From: Flavobacteriales bacterium
GTDB taxonomy: Bacteria > Bacteroidota > Bacteroidia > Flavobacteriales_F > PHOS-HE28
DNA: 64,000 nt
Direction: 5' to 3'
Assembly (NCBI GenBank): GCA_016721005.1
Contig: JADKJM010000004.1
Coordinates: 310,001 to 374,000 of the forward strand
The notes under the pieces are model-generated. The model had not been told where the DNA came from, made no database searches, and was given only the letters and a program-made list of their open reading frames with translations. Positions 1 through 8,229 of this stretch are shown here, one piece after another; position 1 is the stretch's first letter; each line of letters starts with the position of its first letter. The position numbers and the translations under genes were made by a program.

Positions 1-2
1 TG

Positions 3-56
3 AGCGACCTCATCGAATCGCTACCAGCAGCTTGGCAACAGCTGCGGGATCTCTAG
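3..56 (+). CDS. C-terminal end of an unidentified plus-strand gene (partial)
   Basis: An open frame enters from the left edge and gives 17 residues ending in AAWQQLRDL before a TAG at 54-56. The stop overlaps the stop of the convergent gene to its right by two bases, a tail-to-tail arrangement typical of two real genes. Too little is present to name a family. It could also be a chance open frame. Confidence 0.3.
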   Translation, partial: SDLIESLPAAWQQLRDL

Positions 57-673
57 AACAGATCGTCCACCGGGCCTTTGCCTTCGCGCAGGATCACCGG
101 CGCACCATCGCTCACGTCGATGATGGTGCTGCCTTCCAAACCACACACGCCCGCATCCAACACGAATTCCACTTGGTGGCCGAGGTGCTCATCGATGCGC
201 TCCGGGTCGGCGGTGTAATCCAGCAATTGGTCGGGGTCGTGGACGCTGGCCGCAACAAGTGCGTGTCCCAATTCATTTACCAAGGCCATGGGCACTGGAT
301 GATCCGGCACGCGGATCCCCACCGTGCGGCGGTTGTTCTTGAACAACTTCGGGATGGCGGCGCTGGCCTGCAGGATGAAGGTGTACGGTCCGGGCAGTGC
401 GCGCTTCATCAAGCGGAAGGTGGCCGTGTCGACGCTACGTGCGTAAGTGCTGAGTTGGCTGAGGTCCGCGCAGATCAATGACAGCTCCGCCTTGTGCGGC
501 TTCACGCCTTTCAATTGCGCCACTTCCTCGATCGCACGCGCGTTCTCGGAACTGCACACGTACGCGTAGACGGTATCGGTGGGGCAAATGATCACCGCGC
601 CGCTGCGCAGGGCTTCCACCGCCGTGCGGATCTTGCGCGTCTCGGGATGCGTAGGGTGCAGCGTGATCAGCAT
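53..673 (-). CDS. L-threonylcarbamoyladenylate synthase (Sua5/YciO/YrdC family)
   Basis: 206 residues, the usual length of the single-domain YrdC/YciO class without the C-terminal Sua5 domain. The family makes threonylcarbamoyl-AMP from threonine, bicarbonate and ATP for the t6A37 modification of tRNAs reading ANN codons. The N-terminal CPTDTVYAYVC segment (about residues 30-40), the LPGPYTFIL segment (about 94-102) and the GSTIIDV segment near the C terminus are family signatures. It starts 7 bases after the transaldolase stop and is probably in the same transcription unit. The YciO subgroup is not always able to replace TsaC, so pathway assignment is from family membership only. Confidence 0.9.
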   Translation of the reverse strand: MLITLHPTHPETRKIRTAVEALRSGAVIICPTDTVYAYVCSSENARAIEEVAQLKGVKPHKAELSLICADLSQLSTYARSVDTATFRLMKRALPGPYTFILQASAAIPKLFKNNRRTVGIRVPDHPVPMALVNELGHALVAASVHDPDQLLDYTADPERIDEHLGHQVEFVLDAGVCGLEGSTIIDVSDGAPVILREGKGPVDDLF

Positions 674-680
674 GCCGCGA

Positions 681-1352
681 TCACGCCTTCGCCATTGCGG
701 CGGCCGCCTTCTTGTGGTCGGCGAGGAATTTCTCCAGGCCGATGGTGGTGAGCGGATGATCGAAGAGGGCCACGATGGCGCTCAGCGGACAGGTGGCCAC
801 ATCGGCACCGACCTCCGCGCACTGGATGATGTGCATGGGGTGGCGGATGCTCGCCGCGAGGATCTCCGTGGTGTAGCCGTAGTTGTCGTAGATGGTCCGG
901 ATGGTATCGATCAGTGCGACGCCGTCGGTGCTCACATCATCCAAGCGACCGATGAAGGGCGAAACGTAAGTGGCGCCCGCCTTCGCGGCCAACAGCGCTT
1001 GTCCGGCGGAGAAGATCAGCGTGCAATTGGTCTTGATGCCTTTGTTGCTGAAGTACTTCAGCGCTTTCACGCCATCGCGGATCATGGGCACCTTCACCAC
1101 GATGTTCTTGTGCAACGCAGCGAGGCTCTCGCCCTCGCGGATGATGCCGTCGTAGTCCGTGGCGATCACCTCGGCGCTCACGGGACCATCCACGATGTTG
1201 CAGATGTCCACGTAATGTTTGCGCACGCGCTCCTCGCCGCTGATGCCCTCCTTGGCCATGAGCGAAGGGTTGGTGGTCACGCCGTCCAGCACGCCGAGGT
1301 CCTGGGCCTCCTTGATCTGGGCCAGGCTGGCCGTATCGATGAAGAATTTCAT
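681..1352 (-). CDS. Transaldolase / fructose-6-phosphate aldolase-like (TalC/FSA class)
   Basis: 223 residues from MKFFIDTASLAQI. This is the short transaldolase class (about 215-225 residues), a TIM barrel forming a Schiff base in the pentose phosphate pathway. Seen: GVTTNPSLMAKEG near residue 25, VKVPMI around 85, TNCTLIFS around 110 and the YVSPFIGRLDD segment around 130. An in-frame upstream extension to 1403 is open but lacks family similarity, and a promoter-like TACCTTCG sits just upstream of 1352, so the start at 1352 is preferred. The downstream neighbour is the threonylcarbamoyl-AMP synthase. Confidence 0.92.
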   Translation of the reverse strand: MKFFIDTASLAQIKEAQDLGVLDGVTTNPSLMAKEGISGEERVRKHYVDICNIVDGPVSAEVIATDYDGIIREGESLAALHKNIVVKVPMIRDGVKALKYFSNKGIKTNCTLIFSAGQALLAAKAGATYVSPFIGRLDDVSTDGVALIDTIRTIYDNYGYTTEILAASIRHPMHIIQCAEVGADVATCPLSAIVALFDHPLTTIGLEKFLADHKKAAAAMAKA

Positions 1353-1356
1353 GCGG

Positions 1357-1364
1357 CGAAGGTA
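1357..1364 (-). promoter_or_regulatory. Putative -7 box TACCTTCG for the transaldolase operon
   Basis: Matches the Bacteroidota -7 element TAnnTTTG with C for T at position 7. It lies only 4 bases before the ATG at 1352, so a transcript from it would be nearly leaderless. No clear TTG -33 element was required for this call. Confidence 0.4.
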
Positions 1365-1600
1365 CTCTAGGCTTGTACGCTGAACTTTGAATTGGAAGCA
1401 CACTGAAGGAAGCCGAGCGATGCGGGAGGTGAACCGGGCGAAGGTTCAGGTTGAAAGACCTGTGCGTCTATTGGGACCTCTCGCATCCACGGTGTCCAAG
1501 GCTCGGATAGAAAATGAGGCTTTGGGCCTGTTAGAGTTCTGAAGCGAAGGACACCTTGCTCAGCCCCCTCAGTGAGTAAAGAACACAACCCAAAAGTACC
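1365..1600. other. Non-coding flank between transaldolase and IS110-type transposase
   Basis: No convincing gene. IS110-type elements carry a long untranslated left end that, in characterised members, is transcribed as the bridge RNA guiding recombination. This stretch is in the right place for it, but I could not verify structure or boundaries by eye. Confidence 0.3.
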
Positions 1601-2591
1601 ATGAGAACAATAGGAATTGATGTGAGCAAGGCGACATTGGATGTGGCCTTGCGGAATGAAGAAGGCACCTTGGCCAAGGAAGAGCGGATCAAGAACAGCG
1701 CAACGGCCTTGCGCTCCTGTTGCGCAAATGGCGCAAGCAAGGGCTTTGCGACACCACCACCCTGGTGTGCCTGGAACCCACCGGGCACTACAGCCACGGA
1801 GTGGTGAAAACCCTGCTGGACCTGGGCCAGCCCACCTGGATGGCACATGCCACGGACATCCGACTGAGCATCGGCATGCAACGGGGCAAGAGCGACCGGG
1901 TGGATGCGCGTCGCATCGCCGAATATGCGCAGCGCTTCGGCGACAAGGCGCGCCTGTTGCAGCATTCCTGCTTGGACTTCACCGAACTGAAGACCCTGCT
2001 GGCCCTGCGCGAGCGCTTGGTGAAGGAGCGTGGCAAGGACCGGGCGCGATCAAGGACAACGTACTGTACATGACAGGGGGCGCCAAGCAACTGGTGAAAG
2101 CCGAACTGGAGCGCCAGCTCAAAGCCCTGGAGCGCTCGATCGCCAACCTGGAGAAAGCCATCAAGGCCATCGTGAACAAGGATCGTGAGCTCTCCCGCAA
2201 GAACCGCTTGGCCCAAACCGTAAGTGGCATAGGCCCCGTGCTTTCCAGCGAACTGATCGCGCATACCGATGGCTTCACGCGCTTCAATACGCCACGGCAA
2301 CTGGTCTGTTATGTGGGGGCCGCTCCCTTCGAGAAGACCTCCGGCTCCAGTGTGCGCGGCAAGACCAGCACCTCATCCTTCGCCAACAAACGCCTCAAAA
2401 GCCTGCTGCGCCTAGCGGCACTCAGCGCCGTGAGGGTTCAAGGTGATCTGCGAGACTATTACCTACGAAAGATCGCAGAAGGCAAAAGACCGATCGTAGT
2501 GCTCAACAATGTCGCCGGTAAGATCATCCATCACCTCTGGGCCGTGATCGCATCAGGAAAACCTTACAAGCCGCATTTGCACTTGTCATAG
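1601..2591 (+). pseudogene. IS110-family transposase, two frameshifts
   Basis: Three successive frames together give one IS110-type transposase of about 330 residues. The N-terminal DEDD domain starts MRTIGIDVSKATLDVAL (1601), continues with CLEPTGHYSHG and RGKSDRVDARRIAEYA in the second frame (about 1718-2045), and the C-terminal transposase-20 domain (SGIGPVLSSELIAH, LVCYVGAAPFEKTSGSS, RLKSLLRLAALSA) is in the third (about 2045-2591). Adding one C at the CC of 1716-1717 and one G at the GGG of 2042-2044 restores a single frame. Either the element is recently dead or the two breaks are sequencing errors. IS110 elements lack classical terminal inverted repeats, so the element ends are not defined here. 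Confidence 0.88.
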
Positions 2592-2826
2592 AAATAGGCG
2601 GCGGCTTCAATGGAGCACTTGCCTTCAGGTGCGCCCCCATGCTAAGCGCCAGTACCTTTACCGCGCATGCTCCTGCTTCTTCCCGTGTTCTTCCTCAGCC
2701 TGCTGGTTTCGGCCCAGCCGAAGTAGAAGCAGACCACGTCGGCCTCGGGACCGCCCAATGCGCCGTCAGGCAGCGTTGCACTCCCGAGGCCCGTCATACC
2801 TTCCGCCACCAAACCAGGCCAGAACC

Positions 2827-3840
2827 ATGATCCCACGGTACGCATCACTCATTCTCGCATCGGCCATTTCCACGGGCCTGCTCGCACAGCCCACCCTCAC
2901 GGTGGCTACCAGTGTCCCCATCGGCGGGCAGACTTTCGCCACCAATACGGCCAATGACTTCGTGGGCGTGGGCACACCGGGGGCCAACTTGAGCATGGGC
3001 TATTGGAACCTGCTCGCCCCGAGCACGGGCATCCAGAACATCTCTTACTTGGCACCATCGGTCACGCCGACCTCGGCACAGATCCCTACGGCCACGCTGC
3101 TTTCCACGGATGGTGGCACGGATACGCTCTTTTGGCAAGTAACCGCAGCGGGACTGGAGATGGTGGGATCGCGCACCGCGCTGGAGGGTGTCCTGGATTT
3201 CAATGACCCGAGCCTTGAATTGAAGCTGCCATGCACCTTCGGCACCACCTGGTCCGATGTGATCGGGGATACTTATACGGTGAGCGGCTTTCCGGTGACG
3301 CGCGTGGGTACAGTGACAGGAACGGCCGATGCGTGGGGTTCGCTCTCGATGCCGCTTGGGGGGCAATTGACGGACGTGTTGCGCGTGCATGTGCGCCGCG
3401 ATGTCCAGGACAACTCCGCGATCGTGAACACCTCGCGGATCTCGAACATGTACTACTTCTTCACCACCAACCTCGAATTTCCCTCCATCAAGTTGATCGA
3501 GGATTCCACACGGATCGGCACGGGGGCCTGGGCGGTGACGAAGCGCCAGCATTCCATCGGCAACCCGGCGGTGGTGGGCATTGATGAAGCGGATGCGAAT
3601 GCGGTATCCTTCGTCGCCTACCCGAACCCGACGTCCGGTCTCTTGAACGTGAACATCGGCGAGGCACTGGTCAGCACGCGTGTGGAAGTGTTGGATCCCG
3701 CCGGTCGCTTGGTGAAGACCACCACGATCCTCGGTGGAAGCGGTCAGATGGAGCTGGGTTCATTGCCCGCAGGGCTTTACTCCATGCGTGTCTTCTCCGG
3801 AGCGCAGTTGCTCGGCGTGCGCCGGATCACCGTGCTGTAA
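2827..3840 (+). CDS. Secreted protein with type IX secretion (T9SS type A) sorting domain
   Basis: 337 residues. A signal peptide (IPRYASLILASAISTGLLAQ) opens the protein. The body is Thr/Gly/Ser-rich with beta-strand character and no recognisable enzyme domain. The last ~75 residues are a Por/T9SS C-terminal domain: AYPNPTSGLLNVNI, then VEVLDPAGRLV, LGSLPAGLYSMRVF and a short LLGVRRITVL end. In this family the domain directs export across the outer membrane and is usually cleaved. A longer upstream open frame to 2629 has no signal peptide and was not used. A strong terminator follows at 3862. The function of the passenger is unknown. Confidence 0.9.
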   Translation: MIPRYASLILASAISTGLLAQPTLTVATSVPIGGQTFATNTANDFVGVGTPGANLSMGYWNLLAPSTGIQNISYLAPSVTPTSAQIPTATLLSTDGGTDTLFWQVTAAGLEMVGSRTALEGVLDFNDPSLELKLPCTFGTTWSDVIGDTYTVSGFPVTRVGTVTGTADAWGSLSMPLGGQLTDVLRVHVRRDVQDNSAIVNTSRISNMYYFFTTNLEFPSIKLIEDSTRIGTGAWAVTKRQHSIGNPAVVGIDEADANAVSFVAYPNPTSGLLNVNIGEALVSTRVEVLDPAGRLVKTTTILGGSGQMELGSLPAGLYSMRVFSGAQLLGVRRITVL

Positions 3841-3861
3841 GCGAACACGACTTTTCAATGG

Positions 3862-3893
3862 AACCCTTCCTTCGCGGGAAGGGTTTCTTTTTG
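3862..3893 (+). terminator. Rho-independent terminator after the T9SS cargo gene
   Basis: A perfect 9-bp stem aacccttcc / ggaagggtt with a 6-base loop (ttcgcg) followed by TCTTTTT. It ends 4 bases before the next start codon, separating the T9SS cargo gene from the CPBP protease gene. Confidence 0.85.
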
Positions 3894-3897
3894 GAAC

Positions 3898-4494
3898 ATG
3901 GAGGAAGCGATCGAACCCGCAACGCCGCCACCCGGCCCGAAGCTGGCCTTGGGCCTTGCCCTGTTCACGGTGGTGGTCCTCGGCGGGGGCGGCGCTTGGC
4001 TGATCGTGTCGGTGCAGGAGCGGTCGTTGGTGGATCTGCTGATCGGGAGTTCGCCTTGGTATGTGCAAACGATCATCGGGATCATCGGCGGATGGCTGAT
4101 CGCCATCGGCGGTTGGTGGATCATCACGCGAACATGGCTCGAACCCGTTCGCGTGCGCTATACGAACCTCATCGGACCGCTCCTGACCGGCCGATGGATC
4201 CAGATCATCGTTTCGATCTGCGCGGGAGTGGGAGAGGAGATCCTCTTCCGCGGATGCCTGCAGCATTGGCTGGGGATCACGCTCACCGCATTCGGATTCG
4301 TAGCGCTGCACGGATACCTGAACCCCCGGGACCTTCGCGTATCAGCTTATGGTCTGTACATGAGCGCGGCGATGATCGCCCTCGGCGTAGTAGCGGATCA
4401 CTTCGGCCTCATCGCGCCGATCGTCGCGCACACCGTCATCGATATCGTCCTAATTGATCGGCTGGTGAAGGATTGGAGGAAGCGCGCGGTGTGA
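3898..4494 (+). CDS. CPBP family intramembrane glutamic endopeptidase (CAAX/Abi)
   Basis: 198 residues with about five hydrophobic membrane segments. All three CPBP motifs are visible: EEILFRG (EExxxR, about residues 105-111), FVALHGY (FxxxH, about 131-137) and AHTVID (HxxxD/N, about 180-185). The family are membrane proteases related to the CAAX-processing Rce1; bacterial members have varied roles such as bacteriocin self-protection. It begins immediately after the terminator of the preceding gene and no other gene of a pathway is adjacent, so the substrate is unknown. Confidence 0.85.
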   Translation: MEEAIEPATPPPGPKLALGLALFTVVVLGGGGAWLIVSVQERSLVDLLIGSSPWYVQTIIGIIGGWLIAIGGWWIITRTWLEPVRVRYTNLIGPLLTGRWIQIIVSICAGVGEEILFRGCLQHWLGITLTAFGFVALHGYLNPRDLRVSAYGLYMSAAMIALGVVADHFGLIAPIVAHTVIDIVLIDRLVKDWRKRAV

Positions 4495-4503
4495 TCCGTT
4501 CGA

Positions 4504-4917
4504 TCACTCCTGCGCATACTTGTGCGGGTCGGTGAAATCATCATCCATCTGTCGTTTCACGCGGTGCATCTTTTGGCCGATCATCGCCAATTCGCGGTGG
4601 CCGTTCTTCACCAACCACTTCAACGCCTCCTCATCACCATCGCCGGTGAGCGCAAGTTGTTTGAGGACATGCATGCCGTGTCGCTCCAGCCACTCCAAGG
4701 CACCTTTATCGCCTTCGATCCCGCTGATCACGGCCATCAGGTGTGGATGACCATGGTCCAGCAACCACTTGCGCGCGTCCTGTTTGTTCCGTAGCGCGTA
4801 AGTGAAAAGTCCGAGTTCCGGATAGCCGTTCTTCACCAACCAATCGCGCAGCGACGCGTTCCCACTTATCGCCTCGCCCCATGCAAGGAGGATCTTGGCG
4901 GGGTATTCAGTGCGCAT
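4504..4917 (-). CDS. Hypothetical protein with ~33-residue helical repeats
   Basis: 137 residues, no signal peptide. Three or four degenerate repeats carry a W-L-x-x-(N/H)-G-(Y/H/M) core: WLVKNGYPELGLF, WLLDHGHPHLMAV, WLERHGMHVLKQL, WLVKNGHRELAMI, separated by linkers containing ALRNKQD, IEGDKG and GDGDEE. The pattern suggests a small alpha-solenoid, possibly ankyrin-like in layout, used for protein binding. The family is not recognised. The C terminus is charged (KRQMDDDFTDPHKYAQE). The ATG at 4917 is preceded by a TAACTTCG promoter-like box. Confidence 0.7.
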   Translation of the reverse strand: MRTEYPAKILLAWGEAISGNASLRDWLVKNGYPELGLFTYALRNKQDARKWLLDHGHPHLMAVISGIEGDKGALEWLERHGMHVLKQLALTGDGDEEALKWLVKNGHRELAMIGQKMHRVKRQMDDDFTDPHKYAQE

Positions 4918-4941
4918 GGGTCTTGTGGAACGGATAGGCAG

Positions 4942-4949
4942 CGAAGTTA
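4942..4949 (-). promoter_or_regulatory. Putative -7 box TAACTTCG
   Basis: Matches TAnnTT(T/C)G and lies 24 bases upstream of the ATG at 4917 on the minus strand. Confidence 0.4.
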
Positions 4950-5001
4950 TTCGTGATGGAGCCGGGTATCTTGGGCCCTGAACCGATAGACCATCACTCG
5001 C

Positions 5002-5877
5002 ATGAGCCTGAAGACCATGTTACGGGAGGACGCATTGAAGGACCACGTCATCGTGATCACCGGTGGTGGTACCGGACTCGGTAGGGCCATGGCCGAACAC
5101 TGCCTTCGGCTGGGAGCTCGCGTGTGCATCACCGGCAGGAAACTCGACGTGCTTGAAAGGACGGCGGCGGAGATGTCCGCCTTGGGCGGAGAGGTCTTCC
5201 CATTCTCCTGCGATGTGCGCGAGGTGGAACGCGTGGAGGCGCTGCGCGATGCGGTCCTCGCCAAGTGGGGCCGGGTGGATGCACTGGTGAACAATGCGGC
5301 CGGCAATTTCATTAGTCCCACGGAGCGCTTGGGAAGCAAGGCCTTCCAGACCATCATCGACATCGTGCTGATGGGCACGGTGAATTGCACCTTGGCCTTC
5401 GGCAAGCAGTGGATCAAGGCGGGGGAAAAGGACAAGTGCATCCTCAACATCGTTACCACCTATGCATGGACAGGCTCGGGCTATGTGGCGCCCAGTGCGT
5501 GCGCGAAGGCAGGTGTGTTGGCGCTCACCCGTTCTCTGGCGGCGGAATGGGGGAAATACGGCATCCGGAACAACGCGATCGCGCCCGGGCCATTTCCCAC
5601 CAAGGGAGCATGGAGCCGCTTACTCCCCGGTGAACTCGTGGAAAAGTTCGACATGACGAAGAAAGTGCCATTGGCGCGACTGGGCAGGCCGGAGGAATTG
5701 GCCGATCTGGCCACCTACTTGATCTCCCCGTACAGTGGCTACATAAACGGCGAGGTGATCACCATTGACGGGGGTGAATGGTTAAAGGGTGCTGGGCAGT
5801 TCAACCTGTTGGACCAGATCGAACCGGGCATGTGGGACGCCATCGAACAATTGGTCCGCGGCACCAAAGGGAGCTAA
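5002..5877 (+). CDS. SDR family oxidoreductase, 2,4-dienoyl-CoA reductase-like
   Basis: 291 residues, a classical short-chain dehydrogenase fold. The NADP-binding TGGGTGLG motif is at about residues 20-27, the NNAAG motif at about 95-99. The active-site stretch reads YAWTGSGYVAPSACAKAGV: where most SDRs have YxxxK this protein has S-A-C-A-K, exactly as in mitochondrial-type 2,4-dienoyl-CoA reductases (DECR1), whose catalytic Tyr lies earlier. The AAEWGKYGIRNNAIAPGPFPTKGA segment also matches that subgroup. Likely role: removing double bonds of unsaturated fatty acyl-CoA during beta-oxidation, using NADPH. No other beta-oxidation gene is adjacent. Confidence 0.88.
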   Translation: MSLKTMLREDALKDHVIVITGGGTGLGRAMAEHCLRLGARVCITGRKLDVLERTAAEMSALGGEVFPFSCDVREVERVEALRDAVLAKWGRVDALVNNAAGNFISPTERLGSKAFQTIIDIVLMGTVNCTLAFGKQWIKAGEKDKCILNIVTTYAWTGSGYVAPSACAKAGVLALTRSLAAEWGKYGIRNNAIAPGPFPTKGAWSRLLPGELVEKFDMTKKVPLARLGRPEELADLATYLISPYSGYINGEVITIDGGEWLKGAGQFNLLDQIEPGMWDAIEQLVRGTKGS

Positions 5878-5894
5878 GAAGACCGGGCCTCCTG

Positions 5895-5902
5895 TATATT
5901 CG
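5895..5902 (+). promoter_or_regulatory. Putative -7 box TATATTCG
   Basis: Matches TAnnTT(T/C)G and ends 20 bases before the ATG at 5923, the distance seen at several other genes in this window. Confidence 0.4.
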
Positions 5903-5922
5903 CAGCCCAAGCAACAACAACC

Positions 5923-6384
5923 ATGAAAAGGATCCTGATCAATTCGTGCTTCCTCCTGCTTACTGCCGGAGCCATGGCACAAACCGCACTTTCCACTATT
6001 GCCACCGAGTCCGCCAAGAAGGATTCCCGCGCCCAGCAACGCGCCGAAGCCTACGCTACAGCGCTCGGCTTGGACGATGCGCAGACCGCGAAGTTGACCA
6101 GCATGTACTCCGAGGTGAACGAGAAGGTCGAGGGCATGTACAAGGAAAAGGAAGCGATGCAAACGCGCATCGACGAGATGTACGCCCCCTATGACGCGAA
6201 GGTGGAATCCATGCTGACCAAGGAGCAACTCGTGAAGTTGGAAGAGATGAAGAAGGCAGGCTGGACGGCCGGCTGCTGTGCACCCAAGGAAGGCGCCGCT
6301 TCGGGCTGTGCAGGGCACGCCAAGCAGGCGGGTGGTGCGGGATGTTGCGCCGGCAAGGCCGCAGCAGGAGAGAAGAAGAAGTAG
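5923..6384 (+). CDS. Small periplasmic protein, Spy/CpxP-like helix with Cys-rich tail
   Basis: 153 residues. Signal peptide (KRILINSCFLLLTAGAMAQ). Residues 30-110 are strongly helical and charged, with a LTKEQLVKLEEMKK segment resembling the LTxxQ motif of Spy/CpxP stress chaperones. The last 45 residues are low in complexity and contain two CC pairs, one isolated Cys and one His (GCCAPKEG, GCAGH, GCCAGK), then a KKK end; this could bind metal or be reactive to thiols. The Spy/CpxP link is an inference from the motif and layout. It is followed directly by a long terminator and stands alone as a transcript. Confidence 0.75.
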   Translation: MKRILINSCFLLLTAGAMAQTALSTIATESAKKDSRAQQRAEAYATALGLDDAQTAKLTSMYSEVNEKVEGMYKEKEAMQTRIDEMYAPYDAKVESMLTKEQLVKLEEMKKAGWTAGCCAPKEGAASGCAGHAKQAGGAGCCAGKAAAGEKKK

Positions 6385-6406
6385 TCCCGAACATTCGGGT
6401 ACGATT

Positions 6407-6441
6407 AAGAAGGGGTGGCCGACGGCCACCCCTTCTTATTT
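6407..6441. terminator. Bidirectional terminator between convergent genes
   Basis: A perfect 14-bp stem aagaaggggtggcc / ggccaccccttctt with a 3-base loop (gac), flanked by A-rich sequence on the left and ATTTT on the right. It lies between the converging stops at 6384 and 6457 and can serve both genes. Confidence 0.9.
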
Positions 6442-6456
6442 TCCGTGCGATGTGGC

Positions 6457-7293
6457 CTAATCCGTAACCACGACCAGGTATTTGCTCACACTCCAGAACG
6501 CGTTCGGATCGGTGATCACCAATTTCTCGAAACCGGCCTCCCATCGATAGCTCCCATCCGGATGGCTGGTGGCCAATTTCGCTTTCTTGGCCATCACCGG
6601 CACTTCCAGGGTCCTGGTCACATCCACTTGCATGAAATAGTCCTTCGGCAGGTTCGCCGTATTCAGCTTGTTCACGGCACCAAGACCAGCAACGCCACCT
6701 TCCTTGGTCAACACCCCGTTGGCACGTAATTCCTTCGCCGTTCCCACGGCGTACCACGCCACGTTCATTTCATTGCGCTGCATATCCGCCAGTTGGGACT
6801 TGTCCCGGTACATGGCGATCAGGGTGGCCAAAGAGGCATTCGTGCTGGCCAGTTGTTCCTTCAGGGTCCCGATCTCCGCATCCTTCTCAGCAAGGCTGCG
6901 CTCCAGATCGTCCACGGTCCGTTCCAATTCGGCGATGGCGGCTGTGGAGGTCTTGGCCTGTTTGCGCATCCGCGCAAGCAGGTCCTTGTTCTCCGCGAGC
7001 AGGCCATCTATGCTGGCGATGTCGTCCATGATCCGCTTCTCCATGTCTGGCTGACCTTCGCCATCGGGCGCCACCATCATTTGCCCTTGCTTGTTGCGGA
7101 TGGTGCGCAAATTCTCGCTGATCCGGTTCATGGTACCGAAAAGTGCGTTGATGGTGGAGTCGCGCTCGGTCACCAGTGCGGCGTTCCGGCCGGCATCCTC
7201 CTGTAGCTGTTGGTATTGGGGGCTCTCCTTCGGGTCGGATCCGCACGCATTCAACAGAACGGTGAGGATCATCAGGCAAAGTGCGGTTCTCAT
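6457..7293 (-). CDS. Coiled-coil lipoprotein of unknown function
   Basis: 278 residues. A lipoprotein signal with lipobox LLNAC places the lipidated Cys near residue 16. A long coiled-coil follows (about residues 30-150; AELERTVDDLERSLAEKDAEIGTLKEQLA), then a C-terminal globular region of beta character (KLNTANLPKDYFMQVDVTRTLEVPV; DGSYRWEAGFEKLVITD). The family name is not known to me. The open frame extends upstream to 7428, but only the start at 7293 gives a signal peptide. It is divergent from the TPR-like gene at 7477 and shares the terminator at 6407-6441 with the converging gene. Confidence 0.85.
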   Translation of the reverse strand: MRTALCLMILTVLLNACGSDPKESPQYQQLQEDAGRNAALVTERDSTINALFGTMNRISENLRTIRNKQGQMMVAPDGEGQPDMEKRIMDDIASIDGLLAENKDLLARMRKQAKTSTAAIAELERTVDDLERSLAEKDAEIGTLKEQLASTNASLATLIAMYRDKSQLADMQRNEMNVAWYAVGTAKELRANGVLTKEGGVAGLGAVNKLNTANLPKDYFMQVDVTRTLEVPVMAKKAKLATSHPDGSYRWEAGFEKLVITDPNAFWSVSKYLVVVTD

Positions 7294-7460
7294 GGGTTGT
7301 GTTTCGGGTGGATAACGTGCAGGTCGCTCCGGAACGTACGCGCAGGAGGATCCCGGGCGGAAGTTATCGCCGTGCTGCGAACGTGAGTGCATGAATAGGC
7401 GTAGAACGGTTGGATGTCCCTCCAACACAGGATATTGAATGACCGGTCCAGCCGGTGGTC

Positions 7461-7468
7461 TATTTTCG
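7461..7468 (+). promoter_or_regulatory. Putative -7 box TATTTTCG
   Basis: Matches TAnnTT(T/C)G, 8 bases upstream of the ATG at 7477, so the transcript would have almost no leader. Confidence 0.4.
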
Positions 7469-7476
7469 GCGTGCCT

Positions 7477-8223
7477 ATGAAACCCGTGCTATCACTTGTA
7501 CTCGGTTTCGCGGTGGTCCTTTCTGGATCATCCGCGCTTGCGCAATCGGACACCAGCCTGACAAGGGAATTCAAGAACCTCAGCGCCAAGGAGCGGGCGC
7601 GCATCGCGAAGAAGGAGCAAGTGGAGGCGGCGGCCGATCCGCGCTACCAAGCGGTGATGGCGGAATCGGAAAGTCGGTTCCAAGCGAAGCAGTACGATGA
7701 GGCCTTGGAAAGCTTCAAGGAAGCCAGAACGCTCAGGCCTCTGAACGTGTATCCCAAGGTGAAGATCCAGGATCTGCAGGCCTTGATCGCCAAGCGTGAT
7801 CAAGCGCTGTCCGAGCCGGTCCCACCATCCGTTATGGGCGTCACTCCACTTCAGGGCACATCGGATGTGGTGCGCAGCGATCCGCATCAGACGGCGGTTG
7901 TTGAATCCCATGGACCGGACACAACGCAACCGCGAATGACACCACCGTCGCACGAGACCCGAAAGGATCCGGTAGCGCGCAATACGACCGTTGCGCCCCA
8001 AAAGGATCCGGTAGGTATTCAGGGAAGTAGGGAGCCCCCACTTCCGGATGGAATGGAGGAGCGTACTTACGTGGAAGGGCGGGCCGTGGTACTGGAGCGG
8101 AGGCTTGTGAGCAATGGACGGCTGGAGGTCTACCGAAAGGTCACTCATCCCTGGGGTCAAGTGGTCCATTTTCGCGACGGCATTGCCATTTCGGAACGCG
8201 AGTGGTCCGAGGTCTTCCACTGA
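7477..8223 (+). CDS. Secreted/periplasmic TPR-like protein, hypothetical
   Basis: 248 residues. Signal peptide (LSLVLGFAVVLSGSSALAQ). Residues 40-110 form a helical stretch with one TPR-like unit (AVMAESESRFQAKQYDEALE, then FKEARTLRPLNVYPKVKI), preceded by KKEQVEAAADPRYQ. A proline/threonine-rich linker follows, then a C-terminal beta-strand segment (TYVEGRAVVLERRLVSNGRL, VYRKVTHPWGQVVHFRDG). The end segment resembles the repeat-like C termini of Bacteroidota envelope proteins but no family is recognised. The longer open frame from 7414 lacks a signal peptide. Confidence 0.8.
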   Translation: MKPVLSLVLGFAVVLSGSSALAQSDTSLTREFKNLSAKERARIAKKEQVEAAADPRYQAVMAESESRFQAKQYDEALESFKEARTLRPLNVYPKVKIQDLQALIAKRDQALSEPVPPSVMGVTPLQGTSDVVRSDPHQTAVVESHGPDTTQPRMTPPSHETRKDPVARNTTVAPQKDPVGIQGSREPPLPDGMEERTYVEGRAVVLERRLVSNGRLEVYRKVTHPWGQVVHFRDGIAISEREWSEVFH

Positions 8224-8229
8224 GCAGCC

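Noticed and set aside
2667..2723. Tiny frame that looks like a signal peptide (MLLLLPVFFLSLLVSAQPK then stop)
   Set aside because: Ends after 18 codons; the following in-frame sequence has no recognisable protein. Perhaps a relic, but not supportable as a gene.
5485..5530. Loss of the SDR catalytic Tyr
   Set aside because: The S-A-C-A-K form is normal for dienoyl-CoA reductases of the DECR1 type, so it is not a defect.
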